Shown: positions 42,722 to 52,463 of the stretch, in pieces | Numbering within the stretch: position 1 is the stretch's first letter | Layout: each line of letters opens with the position of its first letter | Assembly: GCF_017641085.1 (NCBI RefSeq) | Contig: NZ_JAEPPI010000001.1 | Span: 1,116,001 to 1,180,000, forward strand | DNA: 64,000 nucleotides | Direction of reading: 5' to 3' | Source: Gracilimonas sp. | GTDB taxonomy: Bacteria > Bacteroidota > Rhodothermia > Balneolales > Balneolaceae | The notes under the pieces: model-generated | Told to the model about the DNA's origin: nothing | The model's database searches: none | Seen by the model: the letters and a program-made list of their open reading frames with translations, nothing else | Translations under genes and position numbers: made by a program

Positions 42722-44662
42722 ATGGCGAACCAAACGTATCGATTATTCTTAAGTCTGTTTCTACTATGTGTTGTCCCCTCTTTAGTATATGGACAATCAA
42801 AAAATGATAAATCCGTCGTTGGAAAAGTCGGTAATCAGGAAGTGACCTATGCTGAACTGAAAAAGAATTACAGTAGTGGTTCTTCTGAAGATCCAACACT
42901 GGATGATCTTGAAAGTTTCCTCCCTATTTACCTCGATTATAAAGCCAAATTACTGGCAGCCAAAGATCAGGGATATTTCGAGGATTCAGTTTTGGTAGCT
43001 GAGCATGAGTCGTATGTGAAGCAGGCGGCCTATGCTTTTTGGCTTGAAAATGAAATTAAGCCGGCTGCTTTTGATGAGTTCAAAAAACGGGCAGAAATGG
43101 AACTCAAAACTTACCATATACTGGTTGCTGTAGGTCCTGATGCCCCTCAACCGCAAGTTGACGAGGCGTTATCTAAACTGAAACAAGCCCGGCAAGAAAT
43201 CACCGACGGAGTGCCCCTTGATGAAGTAAACGAAAAATATTCTACCGTTAGAGGGGGCCGCAGCATGGGTGGAGATATCCCGTGGATCTCAGTTGGCCGA
43301 ACGGTTCAGGAGTTTGAAGATGTGGTATATGGACTGGAAGTCGGTGAAATATCAGAGCCCTTCAAAACTCAGTTCGGATACCATATTGTATTATTGCAGG
43401 ATAAAAGAGAACGAACACCGGCCCGACTCGTTAACCATATTTTTGTTCGCGGAACCGGAGACTCAACCGCTTACGATAAGATCCATAACGCATATAATGC
43501 CTTGGAAGACGGACAGCCCTGGAACCTGGTGCTTAACCAGTTTACTGAAGACGGTGCCTCCAAAAGAAGCAATGGACGAATTGGTTGGGTGAGTTACCGC
43601 CAGAATTTTGCTATGGATTTTGTTGAGGCTGTTGTAAGTCAGGATCCTTCCGAACCTTATTCTGAGCCGGTTAAAACCAACTACGGTTACCATATCTTTA
43701 AGATAGATTCAGTTGAAACTTATGCCTCAGAAGAAGAGCGAAACCAGGCTTTGATGGAGCAGCTGGGTGATACCCCCTACTTCGAAGAGAGTAACCAGTT
43801 TGTTGTGGAATTCCTTCAGAAGAAATTTGACGATAAAAAGCACTTTGAAGCCGAAGACTTGTACAAAGAATGGATCATGGCTTTTGACAGCTCTGAGATT
43901 TCCTCCCTTCCGGAGCAACCTGCAGGACTTGGAGATGAAACGGTGTACACGTTCAACGGGGAAGATTACTCACTCGATGATTATCATGCTTTCATTCAAA
44001 ATACATATGGCGCCAGAACGGCCAATGCTTACAGAAGCAACCTGTTGAATGAATATGCCCTGAAGGTTGTGGACAATAACATCATTGATCTGACCCTTGA
44101 AAAATATCCTGAGTTCAGTAAACAGTCGGAAAGCTATCTGAACGGATTGGTGGTTTATAACATCAATGAGGAAAACATATGGAGTCCTGCCACGGTAGAT
44201 ACTTCCCGTCTTCGTTCAATCTATGAAGAGAACATTAGTAAATATCAGTACCCGGAGCGTCCCTTCTACTATTTGATGACAGCCCGCCACGATTCAACCC
44301 TGATGAAAGCCAAAGACTTTGTCAATAACGGCGGTTCTCCCGACAGTGTGAAGGTCAGAATTGACAGAGTCGGAGTTTCAGCAGATTCTACCACCAACTT
44401 TACCCAGGAACCTTTTGACCGGCTCAGTGAAATGGAGATCGACAGCTTTTCAGAAACCTTCGAGTACAACAATATACGCGGGATATTTTGGCTCGAAGAT
44501 CGCCTGCAGGCTCGAAATATGACTTTTGATGAAGCCTTCAATCGTATTCTGGCGGAATTTCAACCGCAGCGTGAAAAGGAATGGCTGCAACAACTGCGTG
44601 ACAAATATAATGTGAAGGTTCACGTTAAAAAGCTTCGCAAAGCTTTCGATAAAGACGCATAA
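42722..44662 (+). CDS. Periplasmic parvulin-type peptidyl-prolyl isomerase, two domains
   Basis: The protein has 646 residues and a signal peptide ending near LVYGQ. Two rotamase domains follow: ~125-235 (KTYHILVAV ... FGYHIVLLQD) and ~240-345 (LVNHIFVRG ... YGYHIFKIDS). The C-terminal half is helical and family-typical for large PpiC/SurA-like chaperones. It assists folding of outer-membrane and secreted proteins. It is the first of three adjacent envelope chaperone genes. Confidence 0.87.
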   Translation: MANQTYRLFLSLFLLCVVPSLVYGQSKNDKSVVGKVGNQEVTYAELKKNYSSGSSEDPTLDDLESFLPIYLDYKAKLLAAKDQGYFEDSVLVAEHESYVKQAAYAFWLENEIKPAAFDEFKKRAEMELKTYHILVAVGPDAPQPQVDEALSKLKQARQEITDGVPLDEVNEKYSTVRGGRSMGGDIPWISVGRTVQEFEDVVYGLEVGEISEPFKTQFGYHIVLLQDKRERTPARLVNHIFVRGTGDSTAYDKIHNAYNALEDGQPWNLVLNQFTEDGASKRSNGRIGWVSYRQNFAMDFVEAVVSQDPSEPYSEPVKTNYGYHIFKIDSVETYASEEERNQALMEQLGDTPYFEESNQFVVEFLQKKFDDKKHFEAEDLYKEWIMAFDSSEISSLPEQPAGLGDETVYTFNGEDYSLDDYHAFIQNTYGARTANAYRSNLLNEYALKVVDNNIIDLTLEKYPEFSKQSESYLNGLVVYNINEENIWSPATVDTSRLRSIYEENISKYQYPERPFYYLMTARHDSTLMKAKDFVNNGGSPDSVKVRIDRVGVSADSTTNFTQEPFDRLSEMEIDSFSETFEYNNIRGIFWLEDRLQARNMTFDEAFNRILAEFQPQREKEWLQQLRDKYNVKVHVKKLRKAFDKDA

Positions 44663-44665
44663 CAC

Positions 44666-45577
44666 ATGGTAAACATCCGCTGTATTTTTCTTTTTACTTC
44701 CCTTCTGCTGTTGGTATCGGCATGTAAACAGGATTCCGGCTCTGAGCCGGTTGTACTTGCAGAGGTCGGCAATCAACAGCTTACCAAAGAAGCGGCCAAA
44801 ACGGAGATCCCTGCTCACATTTTTGAGTCGGATAGTATATCTGCTTATCTGAATTACAGGGATGAGTGGGTCCGACGACAGGTTATCTTGCAGGAGGCTG
44901 AACGCCTGAATTTCACCCAGCGCAAGGGTGTGCAGGAGAAGTTGCAGCGCATTCGTGAAGAGTACATTCTCCAGGCTGTTCAGGATTACATCATTACCGA
45001 GTTTGAAGGCGATACAGATGTAAGCGAACAGGAAGCCAGAAACTACTATCAGCAGAACAAAGATAAGTTCACTCTTGATGAACGTTATGTGCGTTATCGG
45101 CACCTTATAGCCCGTAGTAATTCGGATGCCGAACGGGCCAAACGCGATCTTATGCGTGGTATTGAGTGGGAAACAGTGGCCCAGGAATATTCAAAATATC
45201 CCGATCTTAAAATAAGGGAATCGGAACGCTTCTGGCCTATTTCCATTGCCGGCGGCGATATCTCTATGCTGAACCGGTATTTGAACATCATCGGCCCTTC
45301 AGAAATTTCTCCTACGTACCGTTCGGGCAATGAATATCACTTTGTACAGTTATTGGATGAGCGGCCGCAAGGAGATCATCCGGATTTAGACTGGCTGATC
45401 GGCCAAATTGAAGAATGGCTGACCCTGGAAAAGCGCAAAAGAGCATTCAACACATACGTAAAGAATCTTTATCTTCAGGGGCAGGCTAATAATGAAATTA
45501 AAATTCATAACGTTATAAACGAAACGAATACAGCAGTGGACGATTCTACTGTTTCACTGAACCAAATTAATCAATGA
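44666..45577 (+). CDS. SurA/PpiC-like lipoprotein
   Basis: The protein has 303 residues with a lipobox ending in VSAC (Cys20). The N-terminal helical part (VGNQQLTKEAAK; YRDEWVRRQVILQEAERL) is like SurA/PrsA chaperone domains, and residues ~125-240 resemble a shortened parvulin region, though no clear GG/FGYH rotamase motif is left (EYHFVQLLDE is the nearest). It may be a holdase without isomerase activity. It lies 3 bases after the previous gene and overlaps the next by four. Confidence 0.75.
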   Translation: MVNIRCIFLFTSLLLLVSACKQDSGSEPVVLAEVGNQQLTKEAAKTEIPAHIFESDSISAYLNYRDEWVRRQVILQEAERLNFTQRKGVQEKLQRIREEYILQAVQDYIITEFEGDTDVSEQEARNYYQQNKDKFTLDERYVRYRHLIARSNSDAERAKRDLMRGIEWETVAQEYSKYPDLKIRESERFWPISIAGGDISMLNRYLNIIGPSEISPTYRSGNEYHFVQLLDERPQGDHPDLDWLIGQIEEWLTLEKRKRAFNTYVKNLYLQGQANNEIKIHNVINETNTAVDDSTVSLNQINQ

Positions 45578-46941
45578 AGAATAACTACTTTTTATTACCC
45601 CTCCTTTTTCTATCTCTAATTCTCACATTTAATACTCAAGCTCAGCAGCGTCAACTTGCAAATCAGATTGTTGCCCACGTAAACGACAATATCATTTTAA
45701 AGTCTGAAATTGACCAGAGTGTAGCAGATTATATGCGTCAGGCGCAGGTGCAAGGCCAGCAGGTTCAGTTCAGCAAAGAACTTTGGTACGATTTTCTTGA
45801 GTCTGCCATAGATAATTACTTGCTATTGGAAAAAGCCCAGATTGACTCCATTACTGTTTCTGATGAGGAAGTTGAACTCAGAATGGATCAGCGTATTCAG
45901 CAGTTGGTTAGGCAGGCCGGTAGTGAACAAGCACTTGAACAGGCTTTTGGGAAATCGTTATTACAACTCAGGGCCGATTTCCGCTCAGACTTCCGCGAGC
46001 AGATGATTGCCAGCAAAGTTCAGCAACAAAAAATGCAGTCCATTACGATCACCCGACCTGAGGTGAATGAGTTTTTTGAAAGCATACCGAAAGATTCTCT
46101 TCCCACCATCCCGGAACAAGTTGCATTATCACAGATTGTGATTATTCCGCCTGCCAGAGGCGATGCCGAACAGCGGGCCTTCGAATTTGCCCAGCAACTT
46201 CGTGACTCTATTGTAACTCATGGGAAGTCGATTGAGGAATTAGCCCGCCGGCACAGTGATGATCAGGGTTCAGGCCGCAGAGGTGGTTTGCTACCTTTAA
46301 TGGGACTTGATGAATTGGTTTCGGAATACTCGGCAGCAGCCTCTGCACTTAAACCGGGAGGAATCTCCAAAGTAGTGGAAACTCAGTTTGGTTATCACGT
46401 GATCCGACTAAACCGCAGGGTTGGCGACCAGATTGAAACCAATCACATTCTAATTTCAGTAGATTCTGAAGAGCTGGATGAAGACTATGCGATTGAACGG
46501 CTGAATGCTATCCGCGACAGTATCATGTCTAATCCTGATGTTAAATTCGCAGATGTGGCCCGCAAATTGAGTGAAGATCCATCAACAGCCAATCTTGGTG
46601 GTAAAATATTTGATCCACAAAGCGGTGAACGGCTTATCCCTCTCAACCGTTTGGATCCTGCAATGTACAGAGTTGTTTTGCTAATGGACGAAGAAGGATA
46701 CATCTCTGAACCCAAGTCGTTTAATCTGCAAAGTCAGAATAAGAAGGCATACCGGATTGTACGATTAGATCGCCAGATTCCCGAGCATATTGCGAATCTG
46801 AAGCAAGATTATGAGCGCATTAAAAGTATCGCCCTACAGCAGAAACAGTATCGCATCATGCAAAAATGGATGCAGGAATTACGGGAAGATATATACGTAG
46901 AATATAAAATCGACGTACCGGAAATGGAGAATAGTTTATGA
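45574..46941 (+). CDS. SurA-like periplasmic chaperone/peptidyl-prolyl isomerase
   Basis: The protein has 455 residues with a signal peptide ending near NTQAQ. A SurA N-terminal domain starts QIVAHVNDNIILKSEIDQS, then two parvulin domains follow: the first with QVALSQIVIIPP ... FGYHVIRLNR (~185-290), the second beginning IETNHILISVD (~293-395). It fits SurA, the chaperone that escorts barrel proteins to the Bam complex. Start and stop both overlap neighbours by four bases (ATGA). Confidence 0.85.
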   Translation: MKNNYFLLPLLFLSLILTFNTQAQQRQLANQIVAHVNDNIILKSEIDQSVADYMRQAQVQGQQVQFSKELWYDFLESAIDNYLLLEKAQIDSITVSDEEVELRMDQRIQQLVRQAGSEQALEQAFGKSLLQLRADFRSDFREQMIASKVQQQKMQSITITRPEVNEFFESIPKDSLPTIPEQVALSQIVIIPPARGDAEQRAFEFAQQLRDSIVTHGKSIEELARRHSDDQGSGRRGGLLPLMGLDELVSEYSAAASALKPGGISKVVETQFGYHVIRLNRRVGDQIETNHILISVDSEELDEDYAIERLNAIRDSIMSNPDVKFADVARKLSEDPSTANLGGKIFDPQSGERLIPLNRLDPAMYRVVLLMDEEGYISEPKSFNLQSQNKKAYRIVRLDRQIPEHIANLKQDYERIKSIALQQKQYRIMQKWMQELREDIYVEYKIDVPEMENSL

Positions 46942-47930
46942 GCACCGATGTAAAAGATCCGGTTAAGTTAGCGGATGAATTCCATGCGGTTTTTCATCAG
47001 ATAAAAAAGGAAATACACAAGGCTGTTATTGGTCAGGAAGATATTATTGATCTTCTTTTAATCAGCCTTTTTTCAAGAGGTCATTGTGTACTTATTGGTG
47101 TTCCGGGATTGGCTAAAACATTGCTTATCAGGACGTTAGCAGAATCACTAAATCTTTCCTTCAACCGAATTCAGTTTACCCCCGATCTTATGCCCGGTGA
47201 TATAACCGGTACCGAAGTAATCGAGGAGAATAAGGACTCAGGCCGTAAGGAGTTTACCTTCATTAAAGGACCTGTGTTTGCCAATATTGTACTGGCTGAC
47301 GAGATCAACCGGACCCCTCCTAAAACCCAAGCTGCCTTACTTGAGGGGATGCAGGAATACCACGTTACCACCGGTGGTAAAACCTATGATTTGGATACGC
47401 CTTTCTTCGTATTGGCTACACAAAACCCCATTGAGCAGGAAGGAACCTACCCTCTTCCCGAAGCGCAGCTCGACCGGTTTATGTTCAATATCTGGGTTGA
47501 TTACCCTTCTCTCGAAGAGGAAAAAGAAATTGTGAGCAAAACTACGGCATACCAGGATATCAACATAGAAGCGCTGGTTACCAAAGAGAAGATCAAGGAA
47601 CTTCAGGCGTTGGTGCGTGAAGTGCCTGTACCTGAAAACGTACTTGATTATGCGGTGGAATTGGTATCTAAAACCCGCCCCGGTACCGATATGGCTCCTG
47701 ATTTTGTAAATAAGTACATGAGCTGGGGTGCCGGTCCGCGAGCCTCTCAGTTCTTGATTTTAGGGGGCAAGGCAAGAGCGCTCTCTCAAGGCCGCTATCA
47801 TGTTACCGAAGATGATATCAAAACGCTGGCCATTCCCGTTTTACGACATCGCATAGTTAATAACTACGCTGCTGAAGCCGAAGGTTACACGACCGTTAAG
47901 CTGATTGAAATGCTTAAAGAAGAATCCTGA
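46938..47930 (+). CDS. MoxR-family AAA+ ATPase
   Basis: The protein has 330 residues. The Walker A GVPGLAKT is at 54-61 and Walker B VLADEINRTPPKTQ is clear; the C-terminal lid with GAGPRASQFL is MoxR-specific. MoxR proteins act as chaperones for VWA-containing partners in assembly of envelope or metal enzymes. The next gene, 21 bases downstream, encodes a VWA-like membrane protein, a common partner arrangement. The start overlaps the SurA-like stop (ATGA). Confidence 0.94.
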   Translation: MSTDVKDPVKLADEFHAVFHQIKKEIHKAVIGQEDIIDLLLISLFSRGHCVLIGVPGLAKTLLIRTLAESLNLSFNRIQFTPDLMPGDITGTEVIEENKDSGRKEFTFIKGPVFANIVLADEINRTPPKTQAALLEGMQEYHVTTGGKTYDLDTPFFVLATQNPIEQEGTYPLPEAQLDRFMFNIWVDYPSLEEEKEIVSKTTAYQDINIEALVTKEKIKELQALVREVPVPENVLDYAVELVSKTRPGTDMAPDFVNKYMSWGAGPRASQFLILGGKARALSQGRYHVTEDDIKTLAIPVLRHRIVNNYAAEAEGYTTVKLIEMLKEES

Positions 47931-47951
47931 ACATCATAATGAGGGATTAAT

Positions 47952-50048
47952 GTGGACTTTCAGGGTTTCCAACATATACTTCCACCGGTTGTAATTATAC
48001 TTCTTTCCATTGCGTTGGTGGTTCTTGCATGGGCTTCATACCGAAAGTTCAGTAGTATTCCTTCCATCGGGCGTTGGGCGCTTATCAGCCTGAGAGGTTC
48101 TGCCCTGCTTATTGTTCTGTTGCTTTTGCTTAACCCCTATTTCTACTCTTCCCGGCAGGTTGATGTAAAACCATCCATTGCTGTTTTTTTGGATAATTCG
48201 GAAAGCATCGGGATTACTAAAGGGGAATACGAAGGCCTCAGTTCCTACAATCAGCTCCTGAATACTCTTAATTTTGACGCCATTCCTGATGTAGAATTTA
48301 GATTCTTTGCGATTGGTGAACAGATTTCCAATTTTGATCCTGACTCGTTAAATGCTTCAGAAACCCAAACCAACCTTGCTGAGCCTATAAAGTCTATCCT
48401 CGAAATGGAAGAGCAGGTTCAGGCCGCACTTATTATTTCTGATGGGATTATCACTTTTGGCCGGAATCCGTCCATAAATGCAGCCAATTCCTCTATCCCC
48501 CTCTACACTATTGCGGTTGGTGATACTTCGAGCGTTCGGGATGTTTCGATTTCCAACATCCTTACCAATACCACGGGATATACGAATACCAATCATATCA
48601 TTGAAGCAGAAATCTCACAGTCCGGTTTTGCGAATAACACGGTTATTGTTTCAGTCTTGTCCGGTGATGAAGTGCTGAATGAGCAGCAGGTTAGCTTTGA
48701 TACCGACAATCAGGTAAAACAGGTTCAGTTTGAGCTGGAACTTACCGAAGAAGGCCTTAAGCAGTATGAAGTCCGCGCTACACCTTTGCCTGACGAATGG
48801 ACGGAATCAAATAACTCCCGTTTGTTCACCATTGATGTGTTGGACAGTAAAGTGAAGATTTTGCATGCTGCTTTTCAAATCCATCCCGATGTAAAAGCCA
48901 TTCGTTCTGTCATCAATGAAGATGAAAACAATGATTTATCAACTCTTACCTGGCTTGGTGGCAATCGTTATGTAGAGGAAATGCCCGAAGAGGATGAGTT
49001 TAACCTGATCATCGTGCATGGAACCCCTCCTTCAGGACTTAATCTTTCTTTTCTGAGTACGATTACTGATACTCCGACCATTTTCTTTGAACTGAACAGC
49101 CGGTCGGATCTCGGATACGAGGAGATTGAAACCCTCAGGCTTTTGACCCCTCAAAATAACCGGGTTGCCCAGGTTCGGTTAAATCAGATATTAGATCAGG
49201 ATGAACAACCTATTTTAGAACTGCCGGAGATCAATTTAAACGATACCCCTTCTCTTTATTCTGTTCTAAGAAGTGAAACTTCTGACCTGCAAAGCACGGC
49301 ATTATATTCTATCAATTTTGATGGTATTAATACAGAATCACCGGCAATTGCAGTGTTAGAACAAGGGAATATCCGTCGGTCTCACGTGCTTCCGTGGGGA
49401 TGGTATAAATGGGTTCAAAGTACCAATTCAATGGAGAGGGAATATGCATCTACATTTATTGCGAACCTGGTATCATGGACATCCAGTGATCCCGATAACA
49501 GAAAACTTCGCATAGCTCCCGCCAAAAAGACTTTCAGCACGGCTGAAGCTCCTGTAATTAACGCAAGCCTTCGCAATGAAAGAGGTGACCCAGAAGCGGA
49601 AGGGATTATCGAAGTCCAGTTGAATTCAGAAGCCGGCACAGCCCGATCTTTTAATATGGAAAGCCTTGGAAATGGAAATTACAGCCTTACCCTGCCCCGG
49701 CTATCAGAAGGATTGTACAGTTATCAGGCAACGGCCCGAAAAGGTGAGCGGGAAATTGAGTCTCAATCCGGTGAGTTTCTGGTCTCAAATTCGAGCTCAG
49801 AGCTTACCAATACCCTTCGTGATGATGCATTATTGAAAACCATTTCAGCCAATTCAGGCGGTCGCTTCTTCACATATAAGGAAGCTTCAGCAGTGTGGGA
49901 CAGCCTTCGGGCGGCTAATGTTCTGCAGACCCGAACACAAACGGTTGAAAATTATACCTTCCCCGTGCGTTCCTTTTACTGGTTTGCCATTGTTTTACTG
50001 CTGTTAGGTAGCGAGTGGCTGCTTAGAAAATACTATTCGCTTCCTTAA
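47952..50048 (+). CDS. VWA-like membrane protein, probable MoxR partner
   Basis: The protein has 698 residues with a GTG start. Two membrane helices at the N-terminus (~10-28 and ~45-60) are followed by a VWA-like domain with a MIDAS-type D-x-S-x-S (Asp81, Ser83, Ser85 in FLDNSESIG), then Ig-like and glutamine amidotransferase-like segments and a final helix (SFYWFAIVLLLLGSEWLL). It resembles Bacteroidota BatA/B-like or DUF4159-type proteins. Most of it should be in the periplasm. The batA/BatB genes usually found here are absent. Confidence 0.8.
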   Translation: MDFQGFQHILPPVVIILLSIALVVLAWASYRKFSSIPSIGRWALISLRGSALLIVLLLLLNPYFYSSRQVDVKPSIAVFLDNSESIGITKGEYEGLSSYNQLLNTLNFDAIPDVEFRFFAIGEQISNFDPDSLNASETQTNLAEPIKSILEMEEQVQAALIISDGIITFGRNPSINAANSSIPLYTIAVGDTSSVRDVSISNILTNTTGYTNTNHIIEAEISQSGFANNTVIVSVLSGDEVLNEQQVSFDTDNQVKQVQFELELTEEGLKQYEVRATPLPDEWTESNNSRLFTIDVLDSKVKILHAAFQIHPDVKAIRSVINEDENNDLSTLTWLGGNRYVEEMPEEDEFNLIIVHGTPPSGLNLSFLSTITDTPTIFFELNSRSDLGYEEIETLRLLTPQNNRVAQVRLNQILDQDEQPILELPEINLNDTPSLYSVLRSETSDLQSTALYSINFDGINTESPAIAVLEQGNIRRSHVLPWGWYKWVQSTNSMEREYASTFIANLVSWTSSDPDNRKLRIAPAKKTFSTAEAPVINASLRNERGDPEAEGIIEVQLNSEAGTARSFNMESLGNGNYSLTLPRLSEGLYSYQATARKGEREIESQSGEFLVSNSSSELTNTLRDDALLKTISANSGGRFFTYKEASAVWDSLRAANVLQTRTQTVENYTFPVRSFYWFAIVLLLLGSEWLLRKYYSLP

Positions 50049-50560
50049 TAGGATATTCTCTCCACAACGGGGTCTTCCCCTTCCGCAATAGTTACGATAA
50101 AAATATCTCCGTAGGCTTTTTCATTAATCTGTTCGAACCGTTGTTCGCCTATCGATAAGTTTACTAATAAAGGCGTAGTATTCGAGTGGCCTACAATTAA
50201 AGCAGTACTCCCTTTGTTTGTGTCGATGATGGACTGAACAAGAGCCTTTGGATCATCTAAACCATATTCCCGGATTTCAAGCTCCAAACTGTCTGCGATG
50301 GGAGAAGCCGTCTCTTTGGTTCGATAGTACGGAGTACTGTAAACGGCAGAGACTTTATGTTCTTTGAGTAAGATGTCTGCAAGTCGCACCGCCCTTGATT
50401 TTCCTTCTTCACTTAAGTGGGGATTACGGGTTCCATCGTCCATTTTTTCGGCATGGCGGACGAATATGAGGGTGGTTTCTGTGGCAGTGTTTTCTGTAGA
50501 TTGAGCAAAAACGTTTAACGTAATCAGTAAAATGCCGGCTATAAGGAGTAGCTTTTTCAT
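50045..50560 (-). CDS. Secreted histidine phosphatase (SixA/PGM-like)
   Basis: The protein has 171 residues with a signal peptide ending near NVFAQ. The RHAEK motif (Arg35, His36) marks the histidine-phosphatase family, and VGHSN provides the second catalytic His. The short size is like SixA or the phosphoglycerate-mutase-like family, but export suggests a periplasmic phosphatase. The gene is convergent with the VWA gene, overlapping its stop by four bases. Confidence 0.85.
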   Translation of the reverse strand: MKKLLLIAGILLITLNVFAQSTENTATETTLIFVRHAEKMDDGTRNPHLSEEGKSRAVRLADILLKEHKVSAVYSTPYYRTKETASPIADSLELEIREYGLDDPKALVQSIIDTNKGSTALIVGHSNTTPLLVNLSIGEQRFEQINEKAYGDIFIVTIAEGEDPVVERISY

Positions 50561-50627
50561 CAGGTCAGATAGGTTAAAAGTTGAGCTAACCTACGGAAGT
50601 CTTTTCAATTATGTTTCTACAGAACAT

Positions 50628-50659
50628 AAAAAAGGCCGCCCTCCCGGCCGACCTTTTTT
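50628..50659 (-). terminator. Intrinsic terminator for the coiled-coil protein gene
   Basis: Six A, a GC-rich imperfect stem around GGCCGCC/GGCCGACC and six T bases form a bidirectional terminator shape. It lies 23 bases beyond the stop codon at 50683 on the minus strand. Confidence 0.8.
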
Positions 50660-50682
50660 GACAGTTAGTAATATTTGGGTTA

Positions 50683-51909
50683 TTACTTTCTTGCTAATAC
50701 AATGATAAGACCTACGATAGTTAACAGGCTCAATCCAAATAAAATTGGAATGAGAAACGACTTGGGTTTGGCTTCATCTCTCCAGGTCATAATTTCCGTG
50801 TCAATGGTTGAAATCTGATTCATGGTGAGTACTTCACCTTCCTGAACAAATTTGCCCCAGTCTTTTTTGATTTTACCATTCCAGAAGTCATAAAAAGACT
50901 GGAAGTCAGCGTAGTTTTCATCTGTAATTACTTTCTCGCGACTGGCATCGGTTGCCTTGCTTACGAATTGCTCAATAGACTTATAGAAGCTCTCATTGCT
51001 GTCAAAGGCACCAAGATCTACATTATTCTTTTCCAGGTAACTGTCCATGGAAGCCCACATGTTTTTAGATGCACTTGCTTTCCAATCGCCCAGCTTATCT
51101 TCTATGTTGTTCTCCCACTGGCTGGCTTTGTTACCGGCATAAATGCGGGTCAGGTCATCACCAATTTGGTTCCATACCTCTGAAAAGCGATTCTGAACCA
51201 CGTACATTCTCAGATAGTCTTCGGTTTGCAGCGCCCCGTTATCAGCTTTCAGAATCTGAATATTTTCTTCTATTACAGATTCAATAACATGCAGTGGATT
51301 GTCTTCTTCCTGTAATGCTCTCGGGCCATTTTCTTCGGTGAATTCAGCCAGTGCTTTACCCTGCAGGTCTTTGTATGTAATGAACAGAGAATCGATCATA
51401 TTGAGTACGAATTCATCCCGCTCCTCCATACTTTTGCGATAACGCTCAACAAGTTGGGAAAGATCACTTTCACTCTCTTCAGAAGCCAGGATTGCGTTTC
51501 TGAGGGAATCCGTCCGCTCGTTTAAATTTGCAATCTCTGATTTGTAGGTAGACAACTCATTGGAAAGCTGCGTAAGCTTCTCGTTTTGATTTTCAATAAT
51601 CAAAAGCTTGTGTTCAGCCGCGCGGGCTCTTTGTTTGAGCTCTTCAATTGTGCTTTCATACGTTTCAGGATACAGAGCATTATCTAACAGTTGCTCATGG
51701 TCTTCGTTATAATAAGCGAAGTCTTTAATCTCGCTGCGCAAACTGTCAATCTCCTTAACGGTCATTGCTTCCGTTATGGAAGATTTCAGTTCAGCATATC
51801 TATCTTCAAAGTTCTTTTTAACCTGGTAGTCTGATGTCTGTGCTGATATGGAAACACTTCCTACAGCAAGCGCAATCAATACTAAAGTAGCTGTATAAAA
51901 CCGTCTCAT
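50683..51909 (-). CDS. Exported coiled-coil protein with C-terminal membrane anchor, unknown
   Basis: The protein has 408 residues with a signal peptide ending near SISAQ. A long coiled coil runs ~85-160 (ENQNEKLTQLSNELSTYKSE), then a helical domain (~180-365), and a final membrane helix (LIPILFGLSLLTIVGLIIVLA) ending in RK. It is thus exported, with its N-terminal domain in the periplasm. No family recognised. It is coupled to the lipoprotein gene upstream (four-base overlap), which suggests they form one complex. Confidence 0.75.
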   Translation of the reverse strand: MRRFYTATLVLIALAVGSVSISAQTSDYQVKKNFEDRYAELKSSITEAMTVKEIDSLRSEIKDFAYYNEDHEQLLDNALYPETYESTIEELKQRARAAEHKLLIIENQNEKLTQLSNELSTYKSEIANLNERTDSLRNAILASEESESDLSQLVERYRKSMEERDEFVLNMIDSLFITYKDLQGKALAEFTEENGPRALQEEDNPLHVIESVIEENIQILKADNGALQTEDYLRMYVVQNRFSEVWNQIGDDLTRIYAGNKASQWENNIEDKLGDWKASASKNMWASMDSYLEKNNVDLGAFDSNESFYKSIEQFVSKATDASREKVITDENYADFQSFYDFWNGKIKKDWGKFVQEGEVLTMNQISTIDTEIMTWRDEAKPKSFLIPILFGLSLLTIVGLIIVLARK

Positions 51910-52397
51910 GATTGTTCCTCCTCTTTTTTATCGTTCTTTTTAATGCCATTCTCATTTAAGCTTACAATCTCATTGGTTTCAATTTTCACCAACTGAACAA
52001 CGCCATCTCTCATATTAAAAGCCGGTTCAGAAATTCTTTCTTCTGAAACCTTAATTTTTTTCTTCAGCTTTAGCGATCCGTTCCCGGGTTCCATCACATA
52101 TACATTCTTAAACTGATTAGCGGTGATGAAGTAAAAGCCTTCCGCATTTCTGATCAGGCGGACTTCCTTTATTTGATGGGTACTGTCATTCTCTCCAAAT
52201 TCTTTTTTATGGAATGGAGCCACATTAAAGGTAATGCCATGACGGACATCAGTTACCGTTCCATCATCATCCGGGGTCAGTACAGATTCGATTTGGTGGG
52301 CATAGTTCACATTTTCGACCACAAACGTCTTGCAGGCTGTGCCTAACATCACGATTGAAGCCAACAAAATAATCGGAATAAGTTTTTGGGGTCTCAT
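51906..52397 (-). CDS. Small lipoprotein, unknown function
   Basis: The protein has 163 residues with a lipobox ending in LGTAC (Cys22). The mature part is a mixed beta-rich domain (~35-150) ending in a charged KKNDKKEEEQS tail. No family recognised. Its stop overlaps the start of the coiled-coil membrane protein gene by four bases (ATGA), so the two are probably made together. Confidence 0.75.
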   Translation of the reverse strand: MRPQKLIPIILLASIVMLGTACKTFVVENVNYAHQIESVLTPDDDGTVTDVRHGITFNVAPFHKKEFGENDSTHQIKEVRLIRNAEGFYFITANQFKNVYVMEPGNGSLKLKKKIKVSEERISEPAFNMRDGVVQLVKIETNEIVSLNENGIKKNDKKEEEQS

Positions 52398-52463
52398 TTT
52401 CGTGTCCTCAATTACTATTAGTTGTTCAAGTAATTGTAGTCACGATATCGAATATTGTTCCGG

